From assembly GCA_958299035.1 (NCBI GenBank), contig CATQJL010000316.1, positions 24,467,676 through 24,531,675 of the forward strand: a DNA stretch of 64,000 nt, in the 5' to 3' direction. The DNA comes from Cylicocyclus nassatus. Its lineage: Eukaryota > Nematoda > Chromadorea > Rhabditida > Strongylidae. This document shows, piece by piece, positions 11,295 to 21,562 of the stretch (position 1 is the stretch's first letter; every line of letters begins with the position of its first letter). Below the pieces are notes generated by a model, which saw nothing but the letters and a program-made list of their open reading frames with translations, did not search any database and was not told where the DNA came from. The translations under genes and the position numbers were made by a program.

Positions 11295-13220
11295 ATGACG
11301 ATTTGGCGTACGAAGACAAGAAGAGGCGAGCCCGTATCGAAGTCCCACCAATACCGAGGACGGAAGAGATCCTATTCGAGGTCGCCATCAACTTCATCGG
11401 AGAGGAAGCCGGCACGAAGGGCAAAGCGGAGCGAAAGCCTCGCTCAGTCCGAGCTGCTAGCTGAGGTAATCCATGAGCTTGCGGTCACGCGAGCTCCGGA
11501 ACCCTCTCGCTCCACAGAGGCAAAGCCTCCAGTTACTGAGGAAGCCCACACTCGAGCACTCACCATGCTCGAGCTTATTTCAGCTATTGCGAACGGACGC
11601 GACGTCACTGGAGACTTCCCGCTCCAGGCCGAGGAAGATCCAACGACGACTGTAGTGCCGAGAGAGTATCGACCAGCCGTTCAATTGCTCCATCAGATGA
11701 CCATGGCACTCTCCACGGACTACATTTTCAGTTCGGCGCAGCTGAGTCACGCAGATCTTGTCGCTCTTGACAATTTCATCCACAAGGACTTCTTCGAACA
11801 GGTTCAGGTTAAGTCGATCCATCCGCAGAAGAGGCAGGAGTTCGGAGATAGTTCCTCACACTTGAGCGTTCTACTCATTTCTGGCTCTATGGAAGGACTT
11901 GTGCGGATGACCGCAGATGCCACCAACTATCTGCAGGAGCTTACTCATAGGCCGCAGCCAGGTCCAGAAGATATCACCAACCGTATGGACATCCTTTTCA
12001 CGAACATCTACAACATCAACTTCCGACGATACGAAATCTTCAGAGAAGTCATGCGTATGTTGTACCTGAGACCTGAGCAGATCCAGTCCAGACTTGATCT
12101 CCTGGCCAAATATGACATTACATCCCGCAAGTTGGAGACTACCATCCATGCAGCGAACTTGATCGTAGCACAAATGTCAATTGTGCATGAGTGCTACCGT
12201 GTGGTTCTTAAAGAACAGCTGCAAGCCAGAGGTGTTGCAGACCCCATACTACTACCATCACCAACCACAGTGACTCCAGCCGCACCGCAACTTCCGAAGC
12301 CACGGAAAAGGAAGACCAAACCGAAACCACAGCCGGTACAGGCACCTCAATTTCCACCGCCACAGCCGCCACCTAGCATCCTGCAACACACGGTTCAGGA
12401 ATTGCTTCAGCGGCCCTCTACTTCCACAGCATACTCTGACCTGCAAAGGGCGCTCGAAGCCATCGTCCATCAGGAAGGTTCGACAGTGTCATCAGTCCCT
12501 TCCACGCCCCGACAACGCCCTGGCGCCCCCCAGGATGGGGCCCCACCGCCCATTTCCCAAAGGCAACCTGAGCGGAGAGGACAGTCCAGGAGAAGAACTC
12601 CAGAACGGCGTGCAGGCCGACGGGCAGAGGAAACCACTCGTTGTCACTTCTGCAAGGAACGACACTCGCCTTCGAGATGTGATGTCTATCGGCGACTGAG
12701 TAGGAAGATGGAGTTGAGCGCGACACGAGGAGGTTGTTTCCTTTGTTGTGCCAAACATGCTGAGGAGGACTGTCCCCACCGCGGAAGGGAATGCAGGAGA
12801 TGCAAATCCACGGAACACGAAACGTCTTTCTGCATCGAGAGCCTACCTCGGAATCTTTTTCTTGTTGCCCGGAGTGTCGCGGATTGCGCGACTTGTTCAA
12901 GGAGTCCGCTTCTCGTGCGCGAAGGGGTCCTAAAACGCCAGTTCTCGCGCGCTGCCCCGCCCTCTCGCTCGCTACTTATGCCGCAACTCACTTGCTCAAA
13001 GTCACGTACGCCACATGTGTCTACTCGCGAGCGGTCGGCTTCAACTCAGTCCAATTATCGATCGATCCTGCAGCGCCGTCTTACCAACTCACGCGAAGAA
13101 CATCACCACGCATGGAGGACTGGCCCGTCGCCTCGAGGTAACCCGGTTGGTGCTTCTTGCTTGCCGCAGGGCAAAGGAGTACCTCCGCGGGGGGTTTTCT
13201 TTCTATCGGCCCCTAGGTAA
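11295..13220 (+). CDS. Gag-like protein with three zinc knuckles, 3'-terminal in BEL-1
   Basis: A 641-residue ORF. Residues 1-50 are basic and Ser/Arg-rich. Residues about 95-320 are helical, with capsid-like composition. Residues about 328-375 are Pro/Lys-rich. Residues about 450-513 hold three knuckles: CX2CX3HX4C twice, then CX2CX4HX4C. This matches the Gag organisation of BEL/Pao elements, whose product packages RNA in cytoplasmic particles. The internal part ends at residue 526. The last 115 residues are read from the 3' LTR itself and may be incidental. It has no pol behind it and is preceded by a strong splice acceptor. The ORF is fully open in an element that has otherwise lost its genes. 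It could be the element's only Gag or a second Gag-like gene equivalent to the 3' ORF of BEL-2. Confidence 0.75.
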   Translation: MTIWRTKTRRGEPVSKSHQYRGRKRSYSRSPSTSSERKPARRAKRSESLAQSELLAEVIHELAVTRAPEPSRSTEAKPPVTEEAHTRALTMLELISAIANGRDVTGDFPLQAEEDPTTTVVPREYRPAVQLLHQMTMALSTDYIFSSAQLSHADLVALDNFIHKDFFEQVQVKSIHPQKRQEFGDSSSHLSVLLISGSMEGLVRMTADATNYLQELTHRPQPGPEDITNRMDILFTNIYNINFRRYEIFREVMRMLYLRPEQIQSRLDLLAKYDITSRKLETTIHAANLIVAQMSIVHECYRVVLKEQLQARGVADPILLPSPTTVTPAAPQLPKPRKRKTKPKPQPVQAPQFPPPQPPPSILQHTVQELLQRPSTSTAYSDLQRALEAIVHQEGSTVSSVPSTPRQRPGAPQDGAPPPISQRQPERRGQSRRRTPERRAGRRAEETTRCHFCKERHSPSRCDVYRRLSRKMELSATRGGCFLCCAKHAEEDCPHRGRECRRCKSTEHETSFCIESLPRNLFLVARSVADCATCSRSPLLVREGVLKRQFSRAAPPSRSLLMPQLTCSKSRTPHVSTRERSASTQSNYRSILQRRLTNSREEHHHAWRTGPSPRGNPVGASCLPQGKGVPPRGVFFLSAPR

Positions 13221-13722
13221 CATTTGGCCGGCGTGTTCTCTTCCCATTGTAATGAGTTGTTTGTGTGTTGGTTAATATCCGGATAAATGGTGGGCACCTT
13301 TAGAGTCCTAGTGTTTTGATACGAGTGTTGGGCTTAGGGCTTAGGCCTTAGCCCCAGGAATATCTATGTGCTGTTTATGTTTGTTGTGGTTTTGCGGTGT
13401 GTTGTGTCCTGGAAGGTTCTATCAGTCGGAGGACGGGCATGATCCATGGTAGTGCCCAAGTTGCTGAGAATCCACAACTGCCGACAGTGTGTGGGGCGGC
13501 TAGAGAAGCTGGCAGTTGAGATTGGGGGGTTAGGTTGGTAGCCTAGGGCCACTAAGATGTGTAGTGTATCCGTGTTTGGCAGGCCATAAGAGCATGGCGC
13601 AAGCTAGCTACCCTTCCACACGTGTCGTTACTTCAATCACGGATGGCATCCTCAGCTCCCCTCGCCGATGCAGGAGAGCACTTACCACTGACGTTGGGAG
13701 CTGGGGACCCCAATCCGCGACA
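12875..13722 (+). repeat. BEL-1 3' LTR
   Basis: An 848-bp copy of the LTR at 4922-5769 with three substitutions. The bases before it (TCTTGTTGCCCGGAG) contain no polypurine tract, which is unusual because plus-strand priming normally starts there. It is followed directly by the ATTTT target duplication. Confidence 0.95.
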
Positions 13723-14112
13723 ATTTTATCAGAGCGTCAGCGGTGTCACGCCCTCGACCCATGGTATATACAGTGCATCTGTTCATTGTCGCCTCTTCTA
13801 TATAGTTTTCATTAATGGTTGAGCTTTCTATAGGCTTATGTGACCGCGTCTGCGCCTTGCTAGAATGTATGTATGTACGAAACAATTTGACGCAAGCTCA
13901 AGTAAACCTGTTTTTTTATCGTAGTACATACATTTTATGTTGTGTACCTGGCTTGGCGAACGCGCCATCGCAGGGCAATGCCCTGCAGCAGCGATCGGCA
14001 AGACCTACACCGTAGTTGTGAAACCCTAAGGGAGGATGTGACGTGAGACGTGGCACGCGGTAAGCGGATCTAAAACCACCGAGCTGCAACAATCTGCAAT
14101 CTGTATCCACGT

Positions 14113-14894
14113 GCTGATCACAAAGCTTATATATAAAGCTTCTGTTTGTCTGCATGTGTGTATGTCTGTATTTCTGTATGACTTTATGTCTGTACGTACG
14201 TTCCAGTGACGGTTCCAGGATTTCGGACCGGGGGGGGGCGACAAAAATTTTTTCTACTGAAGGTGCGCAGCGTTAGCCAGGCACTCCGAAAATTTTTTTG
14301 AGGTGCTTCTCAAAATTTTTGCGGGTCCCCAACCCCTAAAATCTGGAAAAGGGGGTGTGGCTGATGCCACGCCCCGAAAAATTTTTTCACAAGACTTATT
14401 TGAATTTTTGATAATTTCAAAAAATTATTTTAATAGTTTACAAGAATAAACAAGTCACTTGCGCATTTTTATACTTCCCCCCCTCCTCGGTCCGCCACTG
14501 GTATGTTCCGAATAAAAATTCCATTTCTGAACCAATCCGGGCCAAACTTGGCGTACACTACTTTTCGTTTATTGATCGATATCGATTTTATCGATTTTCT
14601 AAAGTTTGATCTGCGGGGGTGGGACTTGGCACAAGGAGGTGATCGAGCATGCTGATTACGAATAAATATTAGTTTTTGAAACCTCCATTGATGTTGTTGA
14701 TTTTATAGATTTTTCTGCAAAGTTTGAGCCACGGGGCTGGGAGATGGCACAAGAGATAAGTGAGCATGCTGATGACTGACACAGTGGGAAGGGGAATTGC
14801 ATGTAGAAGTGGGCACAGGGAAAGGTTGTACGGGGATAGGGATGAACCTTTATCGTAGTGTACGGAGCCGGACGGAATCGAGAAGCAAGCTAGT
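14113..14894 (+). mobile_element. Helitron-like non-autonomous element (older subfamily), interrupted
   Basis: Starts near TTATATATAAAGCTTCTG with a GTCT/GTAT-rich leader, continues through GTATGTTCCGAATA and two diverged copies of the roughly 120-bp unit (TTTGAGCCACGGGGCTGGGA), and ends GCAAGCTAG followed by T. CTAG fits the CTRR 3' end and A/T insertion site of Helitrons. A GC-rich block precedes the end. A hAT-like MITE at 14204-14500 interrupts the leader. No Rep/helicase gene. Confidence 0.6.
14204..14500 (+). mobile_element. hAT-like MITE, copy B, inside a Helitron-like element
   Basis: Begins CAGTGACGGTTCCAGGATTT and ends TCGGTCCGCCACTG. The flanks are GTACGTTC and GTATGTTC, an 8-bp duplication with one mismatch. 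Intact Helitron-like copies elsewhere have this 8-mer once (GTATGTTCCGAATAG), so they serve as the empty site. It shares its interior with copies A and C. Confidence 0.8.
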
Positions 14895-15082
14895 ATTTGA
14901 TTTGAAAAAATTGTAGATTTTCCCTCGGTTGCAGAATATAAAACAGCGGCTTGAACCTTCAAGATTCAAACTCACGATTGTTACATAGTCCATCTGGCTT
15001 TTATCGTGCATTGAGTAAAAGCTGCCTTTCAACCTTTCTTGAGCATCTGAAATTGACCATCATTCTTAAATTCCAAGCAAGA

Positions 15083-15353
15083 GATTTGTATATAAAGTTG
15101 AATGTCTGTCTGTCTATAAGTATGTCTGTCTATGAGTAGTTTCTATTTGCATGTTTCGAATAAAGAACTCACTTTTAACCGATCAGGATAAGACTGTGCA
15201 CATATACAGGGGAAAGGGGGTAAATGGCTTGCTGATTACAAATAGGGATAGGGCATTGGTATGAGACGTGGGTAAAGGGGAAGTCTGCAGCAATATGGAT
15301 GATGGCCTTTATCAAGGTTTTAACAGGGCGTAGCGGAGCGGGTAAGCCCGCTG
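15083..15353 (+). mobile_element. Helitron-like relic
   Basis: A degenerate copy: GTATATAAAGTTGAATGTCTG leader, then sequence related to the 3' half of the 14113-14894 and 20188-31834 copies (GGGTAAAGGGGAAGTCTGCA, CCTTTATCAAGG), ending in a GCGTAGCGGAGCGGG hairpin-like block. The CTAG terminus is lost. Confidence 0.45.
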
Positions 15354-15411
15354 CTTTTCTGTTCAGTAACGTATTACTTACGAGAATCGTGATGCTCTCA
15401 ATTCTGCAACC

Positions 15412-15709
15412 CAGTGGCGTACCAAGGATTTCGGCTCGGGGGAGGGGGGGCGGCAAAAATTTTCGCGGGCTCAGTACCCCTAAATTTTTGAAAAAGGGGG
15501 CGTGGCGTCAGCCACGCCCCCGAAACAATTTTTTTATAAGGCTAAATTGAATTTTTAAAAATTTTTAAAATTATTTTAATAACTTATAAGTATAAATAAG
15601 TCTCTTGCACATTTAACTCATGTAAGTAACTTTCAAAAATTTCGCGACCCATTCTCGGGGGGGGGGGGCGCGCCCCCCCCCCTTCCCGCCCCCCCTCGGT
15701 ACGCCACTG
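15412..15709 (+). mobile_element. hAT-like MITE, copy C (8-bp duplication CTGCAACC)
   Basis: A 298-bp element starting CAGTGGCGTACCAAGGATTT and ending TCGGTACGCCACTG, flanked by perfect 8-bp direct repeats CTGCAACC at 15404-15411 and 15710-15717. It contains a GGGGGCGTGG/CCACGCCCCC hairpin and poly-G/poly-C runs. This is the best-preserved of the three copies. Confidence 0.88.
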
Positions 15710-18700
15710 CTGCAACCATATTCAAATCTGCAAGTAAAAAATGCCTAGTTGCCCCAGCACGACTGCTCCGATGCTTGTATTTACATCATCGCTGCGTGCA
15801 ACTTTGTATTTAACTCTCTGTGGCTCGCGACGACCACGGGGTGCTGTTTTCTATAAACTCTGTTTTATTTTCCTGTGCTTCTTTCGCTTTCTTCGCACCA
15901 CAATTACAGTTTGTCTCATGTATCACATTATTGCAATTTTGAATACCTTGTATTTGTTGCAGCTCATCTTTCCAAAATGAACGTGGAATAGTCGATTTTC
16001 AATCTTTAGTTTCTTTTCACTAAAATTTGTTTTTTCAGGAGATTTGTGTGAAGTAAAAATACAAAACTTCAAAACTTATTGCAGTTATTTTTTGATATGC
16101 TGAATGCTTATGTTGTGAGATTCATAACAATCCCTAGGTTCAGGAACAGTTCCAGCACAGTTCTGGCACTGCACCGGAAGTGTGCCGAGACTGCGCTGCA
16201 TGCTCTGCAGAAGCCCGCATGCGGTTTTGAATAGAGCGAAGTAACAATTTTCAACTTTCTTAAACACATTTCTCCAAGTTCGGAGTTTTTTTTTATCAGA
16301 AGCTGAACAGTAAACAACAACGAAACATTAAGCAGTAAAAGTTGTGCAAAACAGTGAAGCTAAAAATCCCAAACACCCAGTATCATGAAATGTCATAAAA
16401 CACAAGAATAAATTCTTGACTTCCGCAATCATGATGGTTATCAGTCCTCTCTAAGCTGAAAGTATTAAGGATGCAGCGACTCCCTGAAATACAAGAACGG
16501 CATTCGACATAAAAAATCACGGAGAAGGAGAGCGCAAAGGAAAATGCACTTTCCATCACAAGAAAAAGCAAGATGCGAGATTTAGTCGAAAATTGGCAAA
16601 GTTTACAATTGAAACCGTCAAAGAAGGTCAGAAGTTATCATTTTGCGCCGTTTAAAACCGCATGCGGACAGCTGCAGTGCATGCATCCGGTACATTTTTA
16701 GCACAGTGAACTGTGCTGGAACTGTTCCGAAACTTGTGTACACGCATCGGGGCAATCATCTTTAGCACCCTTTTCTTCGCTTCATTGCTTGATCAGAGGA
16801 AAACCGTTTATTATAGGTCGTAAAGTAACACCCCGAGTTTTAGCAACTTAAACGCATGAGGAAGCAAAAACATCTTTTCATATGGGGACCGGTTAAACCA
16901 AATGTGCGCATGAAAATCAGAATTAGAATCAAAGAAAATTGACTAACAAAACTTTCAAGATATGCAAGATAACATAAACATGTATGTTCCTGCTTACGCT
17001 TAGAGCGAACACCTGGGTGGTGACAATTTGGAAAAAAGTATCACATGAGGAGATGTGGCTAGCTTTGCTCGAGATATTTCTTAATCAACTAATCATACCA
17101 GCCGCTTTAATCTTTCATTTAGAGCGCGGTTTTTTCTTAGGACTTAGACTTGATGTTCTCGGACCCTGGCAGGACGAAGTAGCAAAGCAAAATCTACACT
17201 ATAGTATGCATCAAGTGTAGAGTAGCTTCGGTACCTTAGGCCGGAATGGAGGCTGGAAGGCGACCGCTCACACCCGCGTGGCAGTCTGCGCCTTTCTGAT
17301 CATTCCTTAGCTTTGATTAGGCCTCATGCCCCGCCTCAAAACCGCCAATCCAGTTGAATCAAAGGGTATGTGAAAAGGAAAATGGAAGTTTTGCACTTAG
17401 ATTGGCATATGACTGGTGACTGACATATAATTCAAAGAAGTTGGGCACGCTTTTCATTCACAGTAAGCCTATCGTGTGACTTTATATTTTGTTCCTTTCA
17501 AATAAGTCTTCTGTATAGTTTTATATTGTTCCTACATTGTTCCTACACACCAAATTTAAAGTCAAACCGTCGCTTTTTTGTCGCTTGTGCACTGTAAGGG
17601 TGAATTTTTACATTATTTTCCTTATGCGCTGTAAGTGACCTCTCTCCACGGTTGGTAGCGGGAAAATTTCGAAAAGAAAAGATGTTTGTTTCAGTCAATC
17701 AAATCATCTTGATATAGTGTTCAATTCGTCTCGTCACCTTTCTATTGTATCTAACAGCTCCATGGGGCTCATCGCAAACCCGGTGACAATTTCCCTTTAC
17801 TAATTTACCGCAAACACTTTCCACCTTTACATTTGTCACTCGCGTGCCGGGCTCTGCTTCCTACTTTTAGTCTTACAAGAAAACCGCTGACTGACTGCTA
17901 GTTTAATAAGGTCTACTTCCAACCGCTGGCTGACTGCTAGTTTAATAAGGTCTAGTTCTAGAATGGAGTTGAAGATCATACCACTTTAACATGTTTCTTC
18001 CCCTATAGGTCTCAGGCATACCTTTCAGCCGCGACGCGATTTGGCAACACTTCAACTGTTCATAACTCATCGTAAACGTATTCTAATAAATACAAGGTGG
18101 GGACTTTTTCCGATTTCAAAAAGTCTACAATGTGCGTTTGTAGTCTTCTTGGACTTGAAGCAATCTGACAGATCGCCAGGTCGTGTGGCGACTGAAATCG
18201 CGTGAGGTATGCCCGAGGCTATAAGACGTCCGCGCTTTGCGCCGAACACAACTTTGTTGCGTTCATCGAAGATAGTTCACGATTGGAAGAGAAACGAAAG
18301 AAAGGAATTTCGCGCCCTCTGCGGATGAAATATCTTACTTCGGGTGAATCTGTCCGTCTGTTTGTCTGTCCTTCTGTCTCTGACCCAAGTATAGTGCTCA
18401 GTGTGATCCAAATCTCTAATGGGAAAAAACATGCATGTTTAGAAAGCTGATACAGGAATCGCAACAACAATTTCCATAGCTATTCTTCTCTCAGAAAAAA
18501 AAATTTAATTTTCCATGTGCAAATCTACACACTTACCTCTAATTTGGGTCTCCTTGTTGTCTTACCTCACATAAAAACCGTACTTTTTTGAAAGCCTGTC
18601 TTAAATTTTGTTTGCACCATAAAAAACACACCTTGGAGAATCAGTGGGACACCAGTTGTGAAACTTAAGTTGACATGGAGGCAGAACGTGACGAATCCGA

Positions 18701-20187
18701 TAATGAACACCCATAAGTAGAGTTTCGTCTTTGAATGTTTCATAGATCTTAATCAGTAATATGTGCGACCAGTTACAACATGTGCAACACCATCATTATT
18801 ACTTTCGTTGCAGCTCAAGAATGTGAAAATTTTGAAGATACCATTGGAATTCAATCATTTTGACAGCTTCAACGCACATTTAGAGTGTTCTTAACATGTT
18901 GATGGCCGCTTGTATAAACTTGAATGCATATCTCTGATATCCGTTTGAGCTTTTCATGCATTCAAATGTATGCCGCCATTTTTCCGGGCAGACGAAGACT
19001 TTTTAGCAAATTTTGTATTGCTGTAATAAGACTCTCGTAAGTAATCAGATAGTTTTTGGTGTTGTAAATTTATGCTGATTATGTTTTTCTTAGAAAACGA
19101 AGACTTTATGTAATCATCCTAAGAGTAACCAAGGGGAGCTCCGGTGTCACCCAATATTACTTTTGTTTTGAAAAGGGGGGGGGTTCACATGCAAACACGC
19201 GAAGAGATTGCATGGTTTACTGTAGAAAAAAGTAAAAATCTTCACATGTGTATTTCTCAAAAAGACAATTTGAACTTTTTGACAATTTTTGCCCGCACGC
19301 CTTGGTCGTGTTAAGCGCTAATTGGAGAAGGGAATGACCGCTTTCAACTTTAGGAGTCCTCGTGTTTACCCACGTTAAACCCAAATTTGGGAAATGTGCT
19401 GCACATTTCAAATTCATTTGACTTCATCACTTTAAAGAGAGAGAGCTCAGGAGAGTGATGACTTTGCTCGATTCAAATTCCTTTGTCTATCATTTGATTT
19501 GAGATACGTAGAAGAAGAGTTAAAAAAATACTTATACAACGCACGTGCAAAACTGTATATGGGATGTGAACAATTGTTTACCACCTTCAAGCGGCCTAGT
19601 ATAAGCTTTGTGTTCTGCATCAAATAAATGCGTGTTCAAGGCTGGAGAATACACTGTACATAATGCAACCCATAAACAATTTTTATGTGCACATTGGAAA
19701 AACCAGCATACAGTTTGCAGTTACCATGAAAGAACGCCTTGACGCACGGATAAGTTGTCATGACGATGCTACATCAGGAATTTATGCGATGGTTGGCATT
19801 AGAAACTCGAAATTGCAGCATAAACTGCATTCAAAGCATTTCGTATATTTGCCAAATGGAGCAAAGAAGGATGTACGATGAGCAAATTCGCAATTTAAGA
19901 GAGTGTTTTACTAGATTTTGTGATGCAATGTGCCTCAAAATCTGATTGTATGTCAAAGAACGAATGTAGTCCAATACATATGTCTCCACTACATATAGTC
20001 CTGCGGTACAGAGATTTGCGATAAAATTTGTGCTTGAACAAATGACTACGTCAATGATGCCGGCGTTTTGCACGCGCATATGGCTGGCAACATTGGGGTG
20101 TTGTTCACGTGCGAATTTCGCAGCAAATTTTTAGCGCCGCAAGCACACTGTATCAAGCGGAAAATCAACTAGACTATAAAAGGGATA
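15710..20187. other. No gene recognised; unassigned DNA
   Basis: About 4.5 kb without a supportable gene. An imperfect inverted repeat joins 16140-16225 and 16655-16735 (AACCGCATGCGG, CTGGAACTGTTCC blocks). A run of CTGTCCGTCTGTTTGTCTGT at 18350 resembles the Helitron-like leader but lacks its ends. Confidence 0.45.
17884..17961. repeat. Two-copy 39-bp tandem repeat
   Basis: Two adjacent units start CCGCTGACTGACTG and CCGCTGGCTGACTG and share CTAGTTTAATAAGGTCTA. Their spacing is 39 bp. Confidence 0.75.
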
Positions 20188-20504
20188 TCTTATATATAAA
20201 GCTGAATATCTGTTTGTATGTCTGTATGTCTGTAAGTCTGTCTGTGTGTACGTATGTTCGGAATAGGAAATTCCATTTGTGGACCGATCTAGACCAAACT
20301 TGGCATACGTACACTTCGGGCCCCGGCGGGTGTCATAGGTTACTTTTCGTCATCGATCGATATCGATTTTATCGATTTTTATCGATTTTTTTGCTGAGTT
20401 TACCTACGGGGCTGGGTTGGGATGGGGTGTAATCGAGCATGGGGATTCCGAATACAATATTAATTTTCAGGATTATTGATTACTTTCATCGATTTCATTG
20501 ATAT

Positions 20505-21194
20505 TGTCGTGAACACGACTCCAATCAAGGATTACTCAAGTACGTATTGATCCAATACTTCATTATTATTTTTCGCCAAGCTTTTCTTTCAGAATGCCTT
20601 TGTTTACATCAGCGCGCGGAGCCGACTCCAGATGGAACGACCGATAGCAGACAGTTCTTCGCCTATGCAGCTGCTTCGTGCTCACAAGTATCATTTTTTT
20701 CATATTTGCATTTTTTCCTATCATATCTTCCTGTGACATCTTTTGTCAAAGTATATAAACCCGTGTTACAGTAGACTCATATTTACTGAGTTGAATTGCA
20801 ATACTTTTTACATTCTTTTTTGTCCATTTTTTAAGAAAACAATCCTACAAAATTAGCATTAAAATCAAGTATAAAATTCAAGTATTAACCAGGAAAGGAT
20901 AAACAAGTATTATTGCAATTTGTGTGCCTCGTGTATCCTTTTCATTAGTTTCCTGTGTATCATTCAGCATTTTTTCACTCAATTCGTATTTGTTATGTAG
21001 TTTAGCTTCATATTATTTTGTGTTTGTTATTTTATCGGTTTTTTCTCTTATAACTACTTCATAAACGGTTTAATTACCCAAGTTTGAGTTGAGGTACGCA
21101 ACATCAAGAGTAAGCCCGCGTGGCAGCATTCAAGTACATTGGTCTCTTGGTATTCGAGGTTTATCGTTCTAAATATCCATCGTTCCTCAACACA
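20505..21194 (+). repeat. BEL-2 5' LTR with TATA box
   Basis: 690 bp, TGTCGTGAAC at the start and CCTCAACACA at the end, AT-rich. A TATATAA box at 20753-20759 is a likely promoter element, placing the U3/R boundary shortly downstream. The copy at 29601-30290 appears identical. Confidence 0.95.
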
Positions 21195-21196
21195 AC

Positions 21197-21208
21197 TGGT
21201 GCATCGGC
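21197..21208 (+). promoter_or_regulatory. BEL-2 primer-binding site (tRNA-Gly)
   Basis: TGGTGCATCGGC lies two bases after the 5' LTR and is complementary to the last 12 bases of a tRNA-Gly(GCC)-type 3' end including CCA. Same primer as BEL-1. Confidence 0.8.
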
Positions 21209-21562
21209 AATCTTCGGACCGGATCAAATCAAGAGGTTGGTTACACAAGTTTAGTAACAATTTCTTGATACAAGTTGAACTGTATTCGCTCTCCTACTGC
21301 AGTTTCAACGCACATTTCTGCAAAACAAGCCCAAATTCAGCAATCATTCGGCATTTTGGCACATTAGCACGCTCCTCTGCGCAATCAAGTCAATTTGCAT
21401 CTATTGCTGTAATACAAGTTGAATTTACAATTGATCAACCATTTCGGAAGCATTAGCTCACAGTGCTAATTATCGATCAATTATATAACAAACCACTCAG
21501 TCACTCATTCCACTCGCACCAAGCTTATCGCGCGTCAGATCTTTGTTAGGGCATCAACCGCA

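Larger units (their letters stand above)
4922..13722 (+). mobile_element. BEL-1: LTR retrotransposon (BEL/Pao-like), gag-like ORF only
   Basis: An 8801-bp element bounded by two 848-bp LTRs and a 5-bp target duplication, ATTTT (4917-4921 and 13723-13727). The LTRs differ at three positions that I could find (4942/12895, 4979/12932, 5271/13224), so the insertion is young. A primer-binding site directly follows the 5' LTR. The internal 7.1 kb has no recognisable protease, RT, RNase H or integrase motif in any frame. The only long ORF is gag-like and lies against the 3' LTR. It would need pol supplied by another element. BEL/Pao assignment rests on the zinc-knuckle pattern, the 5-bp duplication and the same primer as BEL-2. 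Confidence 0.85.

Noticed and set aside
13103..13297. Open frames in BEL-1 LTRs on the minus strand (also 5150-5344)
   Set aside because: Shadows of GC-rich LTR sequence; no motif, no start context.
16140..16735. Inverted repeat with AACCGCATGCGG blocks as a DNA transposon
   Set aside because: The arms are imperfect, without defined ends or a target duplication; left as unassigned.
20547..20774. 75-residue ORF present in both BEL-2 LTRs (also 29643-29870)
   Set aside because: It is duplicated only because the LTR is; it covers the likely promoter and has no recognisable feature.
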